Below are positions 47,175 to 55,906 of a DNA stretch of 64,000 nt, in pieces. Both the position numbers and the translations under genes were made by a program. Within the stretch, counting starts at the first letter, position 1. Each line of letters opens with the position of its first letter. The notes under the pieces are model-generated. The model searched no databases. It worked only from the letters and a program-made list of their open reading frames with translations, and was not told where the DNA came from. Location of the stretch: contig NZ_BONF01000034.1 in NCBI RefSeq assembly GCF_016862575.1, forward strand, positions 1-64,000, given 5' to 3'. Source of the stretch: Catellatospora bangladeshensis. GTDB taxonomy: Bacteria > Actinomycetota > Actinomycetes > Mycobacteriales > Micromonosporaceae.

Positions 47175-48092
47175 TCAGACAGGGCTGGTCGTGGTGGAGC
47201 GGGCCAGCAGGACGGAGCCGATCAGGGCGGCGTCCTGGGCGAAGGGCGACACCGAGACCTCCGGCACGTACGGCAGCACGGGCGTGATCCGCTCCACCAG
47301 CAGCCGGCGCACCAGGTCGCTGCGGGCCACGCCGCCCACCAGCACGATGCGCTGCGGGTCGAGCAGCAGGCAGCAGGTGACCACGTGCCCGGCCAGCGCC
47401 GCGACCCGGTCGAGCAGCGCGTCGCGCGCCACGCCGGGCCGCTCGGCCGCCTCGCACAGCCCGGCCGCGCCGCCGGGGATGCCCAGCGACGCCGCCAGCT
47501 CGTCGAGCGCGTGGCCGGAGAAGCGCCGCTCCAGCGACGGCTGCGGTGAGCCCGGCCAGTCGCCGCCGGTCGGCGCGTACGCGATCTCCCCGGCCGCGCC
47601 CTGGAAACCGGGCACGACCCGGCCGTTGACGGTCACCGCCGCGGCCACGCCGGTGCCCAGGCCGATCACCAGGCCCGGGTCGGCGTCGACGAGCGCGCCG
47701 CGCTCCAGCTCGGCGGCGGCGGCGGCGTTGAGGTCGTTGGCGACGCGGACCCGGCTGATGCCCAGCCGCGCGCGTACGGCCTCGGCCAGCCGCAGGTCCT
47801 CCCAGCCCGGCACGTTGGGCGCGAAGTCGATGCCGTGCTCGCGGACGATGCCGGGGGTGGCGATCCCGGCCGCCACCAGGGTGCCGCCGGTCTCCAGCAC
47901 CATCCGCTCGGCCTGGTCCAGCGCCCGGTCCAGGGCCTGCGCGGCGCCGCGCGAGGCCAGGGTGGGCAGCCGGTCGGTCAGCAGCAGCCTGCCGTCGCCG
48001 GTGCTGACCCCCACGGCCATCTTGGTGCCGCCGAAGTCGATGCCGAGCAGGCGTTCGTGCTCGCCGGGCCCGGTGCTGATCGTCATCGTCAC
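47175..48092 (-). CDS. ROK-family sugar kinase-like protein
   Basis: Protein of about 305 residues with the ROK fold. Phosphate motif GIDFGGTKMAVGV (from residue 17), catalytic region VRVANDLNAAAAAELERG, adenosine motif GLGTGVAAAVTVNGRV and LLDPQRIVLVGGVARSD. It lacks the ROK zinc motif (CxCGxxGCxE): the place is GAAGEIAYAPTGGDWPGSPQ, as in a subset of actinobacterial members. Probable cytoplasmic hexose or aminosugar kinase. GTG 48092 overlaps the preceding lyase gene by four bases (GTGA); the ATG at 48086 is an alternative. Last gene of a seven-gene minus-strand block. Confidence 0.87.
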   Translation of the reverse strand: MTMTISTGPGEHERLLGIDFGGTKMAVGVSTGDGRLLLTDRLPTLASRGAAQALDRALDQAERMVLETGGTLVAAGIATPGIVREHGIDFAPNVPGWEDLRLAEAVRARLGISRVRVANDLNAAAAAELERGALVDADPGLVIGLGTGVAAAVTVNGRVVPGFQGAAGEIAYAPTGGDWPGSPQPSLERRFSGHALDELAASLGIPGGAAGLCEAAERPGVARDALLDRVAALAGHVVTCCLLLDPQRIVLVGGVARSDLVRRLLVERITPVLPYVPEVSVSPFAQDAALIGSVLLARSTTTSPV

Positions 48093-49549
48093 CGCCCGGC
48101 CGTCTCCGTCACCACGGCGGCCAGCGTCGCCTCGGCCGCGCGGATCCGCTGCCGCAGCTCCCGCGTCCGCGCCTCCACCCGCTCGAACGAGCCGCGCAGC
48201 AGCCGCACCTGCGCCCGCACCGCGTCCTGGCCGGGGCCGTCGGGCTGGGCCCGGCGCAGCACCAGCTCGGGGCGGTTCGCGGCGTCGATGAGGTCGGCGA
48301 TCGCCGCCTCGGTCACGCCCTCCTGCACGCCGACCGCGTCGGCCGCCGCCCGCACCTTCTCCGGGGTCCAGGTGCCGGGCTCGCCCTCGCGCACCAGCCG
48401 CCCGACGATCGAGTGGCCACCCCGGAACGGCACCCCGTGCCGGGCGAGCGCGTCGGCGGCGGCGGTCGTCGTCGCGCCGCTGCGCACGATCTGCTCCGCG
48501 GTCGGCGTACGCAGCGGCTCCAGCTGCTGGAAAAGCCCGTCGAGCAGGCTGAAGAAGCGCTGCGCGCGGTCGTTGCTGTCCCACAGCCGCACCTGCACGT
48601 CGGTGGTGGCGTTGTTGGAGTCCTCCCACCACGCCGCGCCGACGTTGTTCAGCACCGACGCCGCGTCGGCGGCCGTCGCCCCGGCCATGGAGACCAGGTG
48701 CTCCAGCACCACCGGGTTGCGCTTCTGCGGCATGATGCTGCTGCCCTGGGTGAAGTCCGGCGGGGTGACCACCCACTCCCAGCTCAGCCAGTCCATCAGG
48801 GTGCGGGCCAGCCGCGCGCCGGTGGCCAGCGCCTGGGCGTTGAGGGTGCCGTTGCGCATCAGGTGGTCGGCTCCGGCGACGGCCTCGTACGAGTTGACGA
48901 TGACCTCGTCGAAGCCGAGCAGCTCGGCCAACCGGCCCGAGTCGATGTCCAGGTCGGTGCCCGCGAAGGCGCAGGACCCCAGCGGCGAGCGGTTCAGCTC
49001 GTGCAGCAGGTCCAGGTAGGCCTGTGCCTGCCCGGCCAGCGCCTCGGCGTAGCCGGCCAGGGCGTGCCCGATGCTGGTGGGCTGCGCGGGGCGGCGGTGG
49101 GTGTACCCGATGATCACGGTGTCGGCGTACGCGTCGGCCCGGTCCAGCAGGACGGCCCCGGCGCTGGTCAGCGCGTCGAGCACGGCGAGCACCTGCTCGC
49201 GCAGGATCATCCGGAACACGCCCGCGTCCAGGTCGTTGCGGCTGCGGGCGAGCTGCACGTTCAGCTCGCCGGTGCTGATGCCGCAGGCCTCGGCCAGGCG
49301 CCGCTCCAGGGTGTAGTACACGTCCTCGACGCTGCCGTCGTACCCGAACTCCGCGGGCCGGTCGCCGTCGAGCACCAGCAGCCCCCGCAGCAGCTGGGTG
49401 GCCGAGGCGGCGGGGATGAGGCCCTGCTCGGCGAGCATCACCACGTGCGCCTTGCTGGCGTGCACCATCGGTCCGTACAGGTGCGCGGCGTGGTGCTCGA
49501 AGGCGACGCGGAGGTGATGCCGCTGGTAGACGGTCAGGTTCGGTTCCAT
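48089..49549 (-). CDS. Argininosuccinate lyase-like enzyme (fumarase/aspartase superfamily)
   Basis: Enzyme of 486 residues. Superfamily signature GSSIMPQKRNP at 269-279; ASL-type conserved regions ARSRNDLDAG (101-110) and GYTHRRPAQPTSIGH (149-161, carrying the catalytic His). These place it closest to argininosuccinate lyases, which cleave C-N bonds releasing fumarate. It is probably not the housekeeping ArgH, because it sits in a transport/catabolic block without arg genes and its C-terminal domain is divergent. GGAAGG lies before the ATG. A lyase acting on an aspartyl or amidino conjugate is an inference. Confidence 0.88.
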   Translation of the reverse strand: MEPNLTVYQRHHLRVAFEHHAAHLYGPMVHASKAHVVMLAEQGLIPAASATQLLRGLLVLDGDRPAEFGYDGSVEDVYYTLERRLAEACGISTGELNVQLARSRNDLDAGVFRMILREQVLAVLDALTSAGAVLLDRADAYADTVIIGYTHRRPAQPTSIGHALAGYAEALAGQAQAYLDLLHELNRSPLGSCAFAGTDLDIDSGRLAELLGFDEVIVNSYEAVAGADHLMRNGTLNAQALATGARLARTLMDWLSWEWVVTPPDFTQGSSIMPQKRNPVVLEHLVSMAGATAADAASVLNNVGAAWWEDSNNATTDVQVRLWDSNDRAQRFFSLLDGLFQQLEPLRTPTAEQIVRSGATTTAAADALARHGVPFRGGHSIVGRLVREGEPGTWTPEKVRAAADAVGVQEGVTEAAIADLIDAANRPELVLRRAQPDGPGQDAVRAQVRLLRGSFERVEARTRELRQRIRAAEATLAAVVTETAGR

Positions 49550-49581
49550 CGGTGGCCTTCCGTTGAGGTTGCGGCGAGTGG

Positions 49582-50382
49582 TCAGTCGGCGCCGGGTGCC
49601 GTGGGCAGCGGCGCCGCGACCCACGCGGTGAGCAGTTCGGCCAGGCGCGCGGCGGCGAGCTGCCGCACCCGCGTCCCGGCCTCGGCGCCCGCCAGTGAGA
49701 CGTGCCCGGACCAGCCCTGCCAGGGCTCGGGCCGGGATTCGATCAGGACGTAGGGGTGCGGGGTGTCCAGCCGGGGGCGCGGCGGCAGGTCGGCGGCCGC
49801 GTCCAGGTGCACCGCCTGCGGGTCGAAGCCGAGCACGGCGGAGGTCTCGTACGCGCCGCCGTGCCCGCGGGAGATCTGCTCGCCGAACAGCTCGGCGGTC
49901 TCGGCCGGGGTCACCAGCTGGAACCAGTTGGCCAGCAGCAGGCTGGCCAGGCGGCGGCCGGAGACCCACTCCATCGCGGCGCGCACGGTGGACATGTTGG
50001 CGTCGTGGCCGTTGACCACCAGCACACGCGGGAACCCGGCGGCCACGACGCCTTCGATGACGTCGCACAGGTAGCCGAGGGCGACCTCGGGCCGGATCGC
50101 GATGGTGCCCGGCCACGGCCGGGTCTGTCCGGGGCACGCGGCGTACGGCACGGCCGGGAACGTGACGGCTTTCAGCGGCGAACCGGCCAGCTCGGCGGCG
50201 AACCCGTCGGCGAGGATGAGGTCCGTGCCCAGCGGCAGGTGCGGGCCGTGCCACTCGACCGCGCCGACCGGCAGCACGGCGAAGTCGGCGGCGGCCGCGA
50301 CGCGGGCCAGCTCGTGGCCGGGCAGGCGGGTGACGGGCAGCAGCCCGCCCCCGCGCTCCCAGGCCGTGATCAGTTCGTCCAT
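49582..50382 (-). CDS. Creatininase-family amidohydrolase
   Basis: Enzyme of 266 residues. Metal ligands expected in the family are visible: E43, H45 and D54 in VEWHGPHLPLGTD, a later GHD in NGHDANMSTV, and E178 in HGGAYETS. Creatininase-family members open cyclic amides or cleave C-N bonds in small molecules (creatinine, formamidopyrimidine, mycofactocin maturation). Start overlaps the permease stop by 13 bases, so it is co-translated with the transporter. It likely processes the imported compound. Confidence 0.92.
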   Translation of the reverse strand: MDELITAWERGGGLLPVTRLPGHELARVAAAADFAVLPVGAVEWHGPHLPLGTDLILADGFAAELAGSPLKAVTFPAVPYAACPGQTRPWPGTIAIRPEVALGYLCDVIEGVVAAGFPRVLVVNGHDANMSTVRAAMEWVSGRRLASLLLANWFQLVTPAETAELFGEQISRGHGGAYETSAVLGFDPQAVHLDAAADLPPRPRLDTPHPYVLIESRPEPWQGWSGHVSLAGAEAGTRVRQLAAARLAELLTAWVAAPLPTAPGAD

Positions 50383-52088
50383 TGCTCCGCCTGCCGTCCG
50401 CCGTTCTCCAGCCTGCTGGAGAACCACATCACCACGAAGATCAGGACGATCTGGAGCATGCCGTACGCGGCGGCGGTGCCCAGCTCGAAGGAGTACATCC
50501 GGTTGTTGATCGCCACCGAGATGGGGACCGTGGACGAGGTGTAGATGAGCACCGAGGCCACGAACTCGCCGACGCCGTGCACGAACGCCAGCAGCGCGCC
50601 GACGATGACGCCGGGCAGCATCAGCCGCAGCGTGATCGTGCGGAAGGCGCGCCACCAGCTCGCGCCCAGGTTGCGGGCCGCCTCCTCCAGCGTGGGGTCG
50701 ACCACCGCCAGCGCCGCCGAGCTGGACCGGAACACCATCGGCAGGAAGCGCACGAAGTACGCCAGCGGGATGATCCAGAAGGTGCCGATCAGGGCCTGGC
50801 CGAGGCTGAACGTGCTGCCGGTGCTGAACGCCGAGATCAGGTTGATCGCGACCACGGTGCCGGGCAGCGCCCACGAGATCATCACGGCCATGTCCAGCAG
50901 GGCCCGGCCGCGGAAGTTCAGCCGCCGCACGGCGTAGGCGATGAGCACGCCGATGACCACGCAGCCGACGGTGGCGATGAGGCTCATCTGCACCGAGTTG
51001 AGGATCGGCTGCAGCGACTTCGGGTCGGTGAAGATCGTGATGAAGTTCTCCACCGTGTACGCGCTGGGGATCACCTCGCTGGTCCACGACCCGTCCTCGG
51101 AGAACGCCACCAGCGCGATCGTCGCGACCGGGGCGAGCAGGACCAGCGTGGCCAGGATCGAGGCGGCCAGCGCCAGCCAGCGCCCGAACGGGTTGAGGAT
51201 CTCGCGCCGCTGGTGGGCCACGCCCTTGGACTGCGACCGGTAGCTGCGCCGCCCCTCGTACCACCGCATCAGCAGCAGGAACAGGATCGACACGATGCCC
51301 AGCACGGACGCATAGGTCGAGGCCATCGGCAGGTCGCCGTTGGTGCGGTTGATGTAGATCTGCATGGTCATGGTCTGGCTGACCCCGAACAGCAGCGGCG
51401 CGGTGTACGAGGCCAGCGACGTCATGAACACCAGCAGCGACGCCGACACCATGGCCGGGGTGAGCATGGGCAGCAGCACGGTGCGCCATACCCGCAGCCG
51501 TCCGGCGCCCAGGTTGTAGGCGGCCTCCTCGACCGACGGGTCCATGCCGGCCAGGGCCGCCGACGCCGCCAGGTAGAAGAACGGGTACATGGTGAACGTG
51601 TGCACCACCAGCACGCCCGCGATGTCGTCGAAAGCGAGCACCGGCCGCTCGGCGCCGAACAACTGCTGCAGCGCCCGCGGCAGGATGCCGATGTCGCTGT
51701 ACAGCAGCTGGAACGCGATCGCGCCGATCAGCGGCGGCAGCGCGGCCGGGACCAGGATGAACGCCTCGATCAGGCGCCGCCCGGGGAAGGCGAACCGCTT
51801 GAGCAGGAACGCCATGCCGACCCCGACCACCCCGCACAGCAGCACGCTGGCCAGCGAGATGAACAGGGAGGTGAACAGCGACGCGCGGGCCACCCCGGAC
51901 GAGGAGAAGAACACGGCGTAGTTGGCGGTGCCGTCCTCGCTGACGCTCTCCACGAACGTCGCCAGCATCGGCTGCACGACGTATCCCCACAGCACCAGCG
52001 CCAGGGGCGCCACGAGCAGGTACGGGAACCACGCCGAGCCCGCGCCCTCCCTGAGCCTGCGGTTCAGGTTCACGGCGAGCGCGCTCAC
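50370..52088 (-). CDS. ABC transporter permease, two domains on one chain
   Basis: Membrane protein of 572 residues made of two BPD_transp_1 units, about twelve helices. Each has an EAA loop: DPSVEEAAYNLGAGRLRVWRTV in the first half and DPTLEEAARNLGASWWRAFRTI in the second. This fused organisation is typical of FbpB/ThiP/AfuB-type importers. GTG 52088 overlaps the ATPase gene by four bases (GTGA). Together with the ATPase and binding protein it forms a complete importer. Confidence 0.93.
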   Translation of the reverse strand: MSALAVNLNRRLREGAGSAWFPYLLVAPLALVLWGYVVQPMLATFVESVSEDGTANYAVFFSSSGVARASLFTSLFISLASVLLCGVVGVGMAFLLKRFAFPGRRLIEAFILVPAALPPLIGAIAFQLLYSDIGILPRALQQLFGAERPVLAFDDIAGVLVVHTFTMYPFFYLAASAALAGMDPSVEEAAYNLGAGRLRVWRTVLLPMLTPAMVSASLLVFMTSLASYTAPLLFGVSQTMTMQIYINRTNGDLPMASTYASVLGIVSILFLLLMRWYEGRRSYRSQSKGVAHQRREILNPFGRWLALAASILATLVLLAPVATIALVAFSEDGSWTSEVIPSAYTVENFITIFTDPKSLQPILNSVQMSLIATVGCVVIGVLIAYAVRRLNFRGRALLDMAVMISWALPGTVVAINLISAFSTGSTFSLGQALIGTFWIIPLAYFVRFLPMVFRSSSAALAVVDPTLEEAARNLGASWWRAFRTITLRLMLPGVIVGALLAFVHGVGEFVASVLIYTSSTVPISVAINNRMYSFELGTAAAYGMLQIVLIFVVMWFSSRLENGGRQAEQWTN

Positions 52089-53158
52089 GGCTTGACCACC
52101 CACAGCCGGTGCGGCGCGAGCAGCAGGCCGACCTGGTCGTCGATCTTGATGCCGTCGGGGGCGTCGACCACCGACACCATCAGCTCGTCGCCCGCGACGT
52201 CGACGGTCAGGTTGGTCGCCATGCCGGTGAACTCGATGCCGGTCACCTTGCCGGGCAGCGCGCCGTCGGCCGTCGGGCCGGCCAGCCGGACCTGCTCGGG
52301 CCGGGCCGACACCAGCGCGGTGTCGCCAGACTTGAGGCCGTGGCCCTCGGGCGCGCCGATGCCGATCCGGGCGCCGCTGGGCAGCCGCAGCTCCAGCCCG
52401 TCGGCGGAGGCCTCGGCCACCGGCAGCTCCAGCACGTTGCTGCGCCCGATGAAGCGGGCCACGAACGCGTTGGCGGGGCGGTGGTACACCTCGTGCGGGG
52501 TGCCGACCTGCTGCACCTTGCCGCCGTACATGACCGCGATCCGGTCCGACATGGCCATCGCCTCGGCCTGGTCGTGCGTGACGTACAGCGCGGTGGTGCC
52601 GGCCTCGCGCTGGATGCGGCGGATCTCGGAGCGGGTCTCCTCGCGCAGCTTGGCGTCGAGGTTGGACAGCGGCTCGTCGAGCAGTAGGATGCGGGGGCGG
52701 ATGACCAGCGCGCGGGCCAGCGCGACGCGCTGCTGCTGGCCGCCGGACAGCTGGTCGATGCGCCGCGTGCCGTAGCCGGCCAGGTGCACCTGGGCCAGGG
52801 CCTGCTCGATCCGCTCGGCGGACGCGGCCCGGCCGATCTTGCGCACCTTGAGGCCGTAGGCGACGTTCTGCGCCACGGTCATGTGCGGGAACAGGGCGTA
52901 GTTCTGGAACACCATGCCGGCGTCGCGCTTGTTGGGCGCCAGCCTGGTCACATCCTGGTCACCGAAGTGGATCTGGCCCGCGGTGGGGAACGCGAAACCG
53001 GCGACCATGCGCAGGGTGGTGGTCTTGCCGCACCCGCTCGGCCCGAGCAGGGTGAAGAACTCGCCGGCGGCGATGGTGAGGCTGACGTCGTCGACCGCGG
53101 CGGCGTCGCCGCCACGGGAGAAGCGCTTGCTCACCGATCTCAGCTTGACGTCGATCAT
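52085..53158 (-). CDS. ABC transporter ATP-binding protein (PotA/FbpC type)
   Basis: ATPase of 357 residues. Walker A GPSGCGKTT, Q-loop GMVFQNYALFPHMTV, signature LSGGQQQR, Walker B ILLLDEPLSNLDAKLRE and YVTHDQAEAMAMSD; a TOBE_2 domain follows from about residue 280 (SARPEQVRLAGP). Iron, polyamine, phosphonate and sugar-phosphate importers share this type, so it does not define the substrate. Confidence 0.94.
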   Translation of the reverse strand: MIDVKLRSVSKRFSRGGDAAAVDDVSLTIAAGEFFTLLGPSGCGKTTTLRMVAGFAFPTAGQIHFGDQDVTRLAPNKRDAGMVFQNYALFPHMTVAQNVAYGLKVRKIGRAASAERIEQALAQVHLAGYGTRRIDQLSGGQQQRVALARALVIRPRILLLDEPLSNLDAKLREETRSEIRRIQREAGTTALYVTHDQAEAMAMSDRIAVMYGGKVQQVGTPHEVYHRPANAFVARFIGRSNVLELPVAEASADGLELRLPSGARIGIGAPEGHGLKSGDTALVSARPEQVRLAGPTADGALPGKVTGIEFTGMATNLTVDVAGDELMVSVVDAPDGIKIDDQVGLLLAPHRLWVVKP

Positions 53159-53237
53159 GGGGGTGGTCTCCTGCCGAGCGGGGCTGGACCGCCGCCGTGG
53201 GGGGACGGCAGCGGTCCAGCGGGGGGTGTTGAACCGG

Positions 53238-54287
53238 TCAGCCCTTGTTCTTGATCTCGGCGTTCCAGTGGTTGATCCAGGCGGTCTCGTTGGTGCCGAT
53301 GACGGCCCAGTCGACGTCCATCGGCTTGAGGCCGAGCTTGGTCAGCCACTCCGGCTCGCCGGAGATCGCCACGGCCGGGATCTGGAAGAAGTCCTTGGCC
53401 AGCTCCGCGCGCAGCGCGTTGTCGTACAGGAACTCCAGGAACAGCTTGCCGCCGGTACTGTTGCCGCCCTTGACCAGCGCGACGCCGTCGACCAGCACGG
53501 GGGCGCCGGAGGCCGGCATCACGTAGCCGAACGGCATCTTCGACTGCTCCGACTGCAGCAGGATGTCCTGCAGGTTCCAGGCGCTGACGACACCCTGCTC
53601 GCGGGACATCTTCAGGTACAGGTCGGTCGGGTTGGCCGCGTACTCGACGGTGTTGGCGTCGAGCTTCTTCAGCCAGTCGTAGCCGGGCTGCGGGTTGGAG
53701 CCGTCCTTCGACAGCCGCTGGATCATGGAGGAGTAGATCGATCGCATGGTGCCCGAGGCGGCCACGTCACGGATGATGATCTTGTCTTTCCACTGCGGCT
53801 GGATCAGGTCGTCCCAGTCCTTCGGCGCCTGGTCGGGGGTGAGCGCCTTGTTGTTGTACATGATGACCTCGGGCAGCAGGATCTCCCCGAACCAGCGGCC
53901 CTGCGCGTCCTTGTACCGGGCGTCCATCTGCCCGGCGAAGGCTGGCTGCCACGCCTCCAGCAGGTCCTCGCCGGCACCGGCGGACAGACCCTGCTGGGTG
54001 CCGCCCCACCACACCGAACCCTGCGGGTTGCTCTTCTCGGCGCGGACCCGCTCGAGCACCTCCTGGGCGCCCATGTTCAGGACCTCGACCTTGTTCTTGT
54101 ACTCCGGGTACTTGGCCGTGAACTTCTCGACCACGAAGTCGGTGACCTTCTTGTCCCGGGCGCTGTAGACGGTGAACTTCTCCGCCGCGGCACCGGAGGG
54201 CGACGCCTCCGGCTCGCCGCCTCCGCAGCCGGCCAGGCCGACGGCGACCACGGTGAACGCGACGGCGAGTGCCGTACGACGCTTCAT
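53238..54287 (-). CDS. ABC transporter solute-binding lipoprotein (FbpA/AfuA type)
   Basis: Exported lipoprotein of 349 residues (lipobox VGLAGC). Type 2 periplasmic binding fold with FTVYSARDKKVTDFVVEKFTAKYPE, EVLERVRAEKSNPQGSVWWGG, MYNNKALTPDQAPKDWDDL and KGGNSTGGKLFLEFLY. Members bind Fe(III), thiamine, 2-aminoethylphosphonate or hexose phosphates. The Tyr pair that holds iron in FbpA is not evident, so a phosphorylated or acidic organic solute is more likely (inference). ATG 54287 has GGAGG at good spacing. Confidence 0.9.
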   Translation of the reverse strand: MKRRTALAVAFTVVAVGLAGCGGGEPEASPSGAAAEKFTVYSARDKKVTDFVVEKFTAKYPEYKNKVEVLNMGAQEVLERVRAEKSNPQGSVWWGGTQQGLSAGAGEDLLEAWQPAFAGQMDARYKDAQGRWFGEILLPEVIMYNNKALTPDQAPKDWDDLIQPQWKDKIIIRDVAASGTMRSIYSSMIQRLSKDGSNPQPGYDWLKKLDANTVEYAANPTDLYLKMSREQGVVSAWNLQDILLQSEQSKMPFGYVMPASGAPVLVDGVALVKGGNSTGGKLFLEFLYDNALRAELAKDFFQIPAVAISGEPEWLTKLGLKPMDVDWAVIGTNETAWINHWNAEIKNKG

Positions 54288-54332
54288 GTAAACCTCCACG
54301 AGGGGAGCTGCCGAGGCAGCAGTGGATGGGAT

Positions 54333-55487
54333 TCAGTTGGTTGCGGACTGGCGCACCGCCGCGGAAAGGGCGTAGCTGATCGCGCCGTGCAGCACCGCCT
54401 GGCCGCCGAGCACGGCCCGGCGCACCTCGGTGGGTGCGGGGACCTTCGCGGTGACCAGACCCTGCAGCTGAGCCAGGGCCGCGTCGTCGAGCTCGGCCGC
54501 GGCGCCGCTGAGCAGCACCCGGCCCGGATCGACGACACACGCGCAGGAGATGATCAGCCTGGCCCAGGCGTCGAGCACCTCGTCCAGATATGACCTGGCC
54601 GCCGCCGACCGTGCCGCGAGCTCTACCAGCTCGCGTACGGGCGACTCCGGCCGCCGGCCCGGGTTGAGCGAGACGAGCCGCTCGGCGATGGCGTTCGCCG
54701 ACCAGAGCGCCTCGAACGGGCCGACCCCCCCGTAGGATCGATCGGCCGCGGCGAACAGGGGCATGAACCCGACTTCGCCGGCCGCGCCGCTCTTGCCGCG
54801 GCGCACCTTCCCGTCGAGGATCAGCCCGGCGCCGATGCCGTCGGCGACATGCAGGAGCAGCAGGTCGTCGACGTCCTTGCCGGCGCCGGCCACCTGCTCG
54901 CCCGCGGCCATGAGGTTGACGTCGTTGTCCACGACGACGGGAACCCCGAGGTTGCGCTGCACGGACTGCCCGATCGGCAGGGCCTCGACCAGGCCCACCG
55001 AGGGCGCGAGCCGGACGGCTCCGTCGGCGGAGACGCCCGGCACCGCGATGGCCACCCCGCACAGGGAGGGCCTGCTGCCGGCGACCAGTTCGAGAACGAA
55101 CTGGCAGACCGTCTCCACCACGTCGCCGCCCATCCGCGCCGTGCGGTGGGCGATGACCACGCCGTTGCTGTCGGCGATCTCGCAGCTGATGCGCGGTGCC
55201 TCCAGGGACACCGCGGCCACGAGCTCGGCCCGCGGGTTGAACTCCAGCATCGTGCGCGGCCGGCCGTTGGTGCTGGCGCCCGGGCCGCGCTCGATCAGGT
55301 AGCCCTCTGCGATGAGGTTCCTCACGAGGGCGGTGAGAGTCGCCGGCGGCAGCCCGGTGCGCTCGGCCAGGTCGACCCGGGACAGCACCCGAGCCTCCCG
55401 AGCAGCCGATATAACCGACTGCCGCTTGATTTCACGCGAACGTTCCCGGCTGACCGGGCTCGTCGGCACCTTCTCCACGGCGATCAC
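54333..55487 (-). CDS. ROK-family transcriptional repressor
   Basis: Regulator of 384 residues. N-terminal winged helix (about 15-80: EIKRQSVISAAREARVLSRVDLAERTGLPPATLTALVRNLIAEGYLIERG) followed by a ROK sugar-binding domain (VAIAVPGVSADGAVRL, VVVDNDVNLMAAGEQVAG, HVADGIGAGLILDGKVRRGKSGAAGEVGF). The zinc Cys cluster of NagC/Mlc is absent. Divergent from the PIG-L gene. Matching palindromes lie just before its own start and before the PIG-L gene, so it probably represses both arms until a sugar or sugar phosphate binds. Confidence 0.92.
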   Translation of the reverse strand: MIAVEKVPTSPVSRERSREIKRQSVISAAREARVLSRVDLAERTGLPPATLTALVRNLIAEGYLIERGPGASTNGRPRTMLEFNPRAELVAAVSLEAPRISCEIADSNGVVIAHRTARMGGDVVETVCQFVLELVAGSRPSLCGVAIAVPGVSADGAVRLAPSVGLVEALPIGQSVQRNLGVPVVVDNDVNLMAAGEQVAGAGKDVDDLLLLHVADGIGAGLILDGKVRRGKSGAAGEVGFMPLFAAADRSYGGVGPFEALWSANAIAERLVSLNPGRRPESPVRELVELAARSAAARSYLDEVLDAWARLIISCACVVDPGRVLLSGAAAELDDAALAQLQGLVTAKVPAPTEVRRAVLGGQAVLHGAISYALSAAVRQSATN

Positions 55488-55492
55488 CGTTT

Positions 55493-55511
55493 CTTTCTAG
55501 AGATAAGAAAG
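55493..55511. promoter_or_regulatory. Candidate ROK operator 1 (own promoter)
   Basis: CTTTCT-agagata-AGAAAG; on the minus strand it contains TTTCTTAT, also found in the element at 55848-55870. It ends six bases before the repressor's GTG start. Confidence 0.5.
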
Positions 55512-55847
55512 TCCTGCGTCAAGTAACGAAAAGATCACGACCGCGGCGCCACCCGCACGCGCCCTGCCAGTGCAGGAGCTTCAGGGACCGGCCACTGTCG
55601 CGAAAGGAGCGTAGTGGCAGGGGTCTGCGGCGCGCAAAGGCTCACAAACAGTGCACATCAGCCGACGCACCGTCGCCCGATTTTTATCATCGCGAAAAAA
55701 GTACGACGCGAAGTCTTGACTCCGATTCGAACGGATCTCTAGCGTATCGCCGCAGAGACGCCCCCAGTCTCCGCACTTCTAGGCACAGGTACCACTCGCG
55801 TCTGTCCCATCTGGACGGACGGGCCACCCCTGCGTGGCAGTCACTGA

Positions 55848-55870
55848 TTCTCGTAAATTTCTTATGAGAA
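55848..55870. promoter_or_regulatory. Candidate ROK operator 2 (PIG-L promoter)
   Basis: TTCTCGTAA-atttc-TTATGAGAA, 9-base arms pairing at 8 positions, containing TTTCTTAT. It lies 37 bases upstream of the PIG-L ATG. Confidence 0.55.
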
Positions 55871-55906
55871 TTAACTGTTGGCTCCGTACCGAAGAGGTAA
55901 CCGCCC

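Larger units (their letters stand above)
55488..55906. other. Divergent promoter region between ROK repressor and PIG-L genes
   Basis: About 420 bases without a gene, clearly less GC-rich than the flanks. It contains two palindromes (55493-55511 and 55848-55870) and a possible promoter TTGACT (55715) with a downstream TCTAGC. Frames inside it have no family character. Confidence 0.55.

Noticed and set aside
48089-49549. Housekeeping argininosuccinate lyase (argH)
   Set aside because: No arginine genes are adjacent, and the gene is translationally joined to a transporter/creatininase/ROK block, so a catabolic lyase is more likely.
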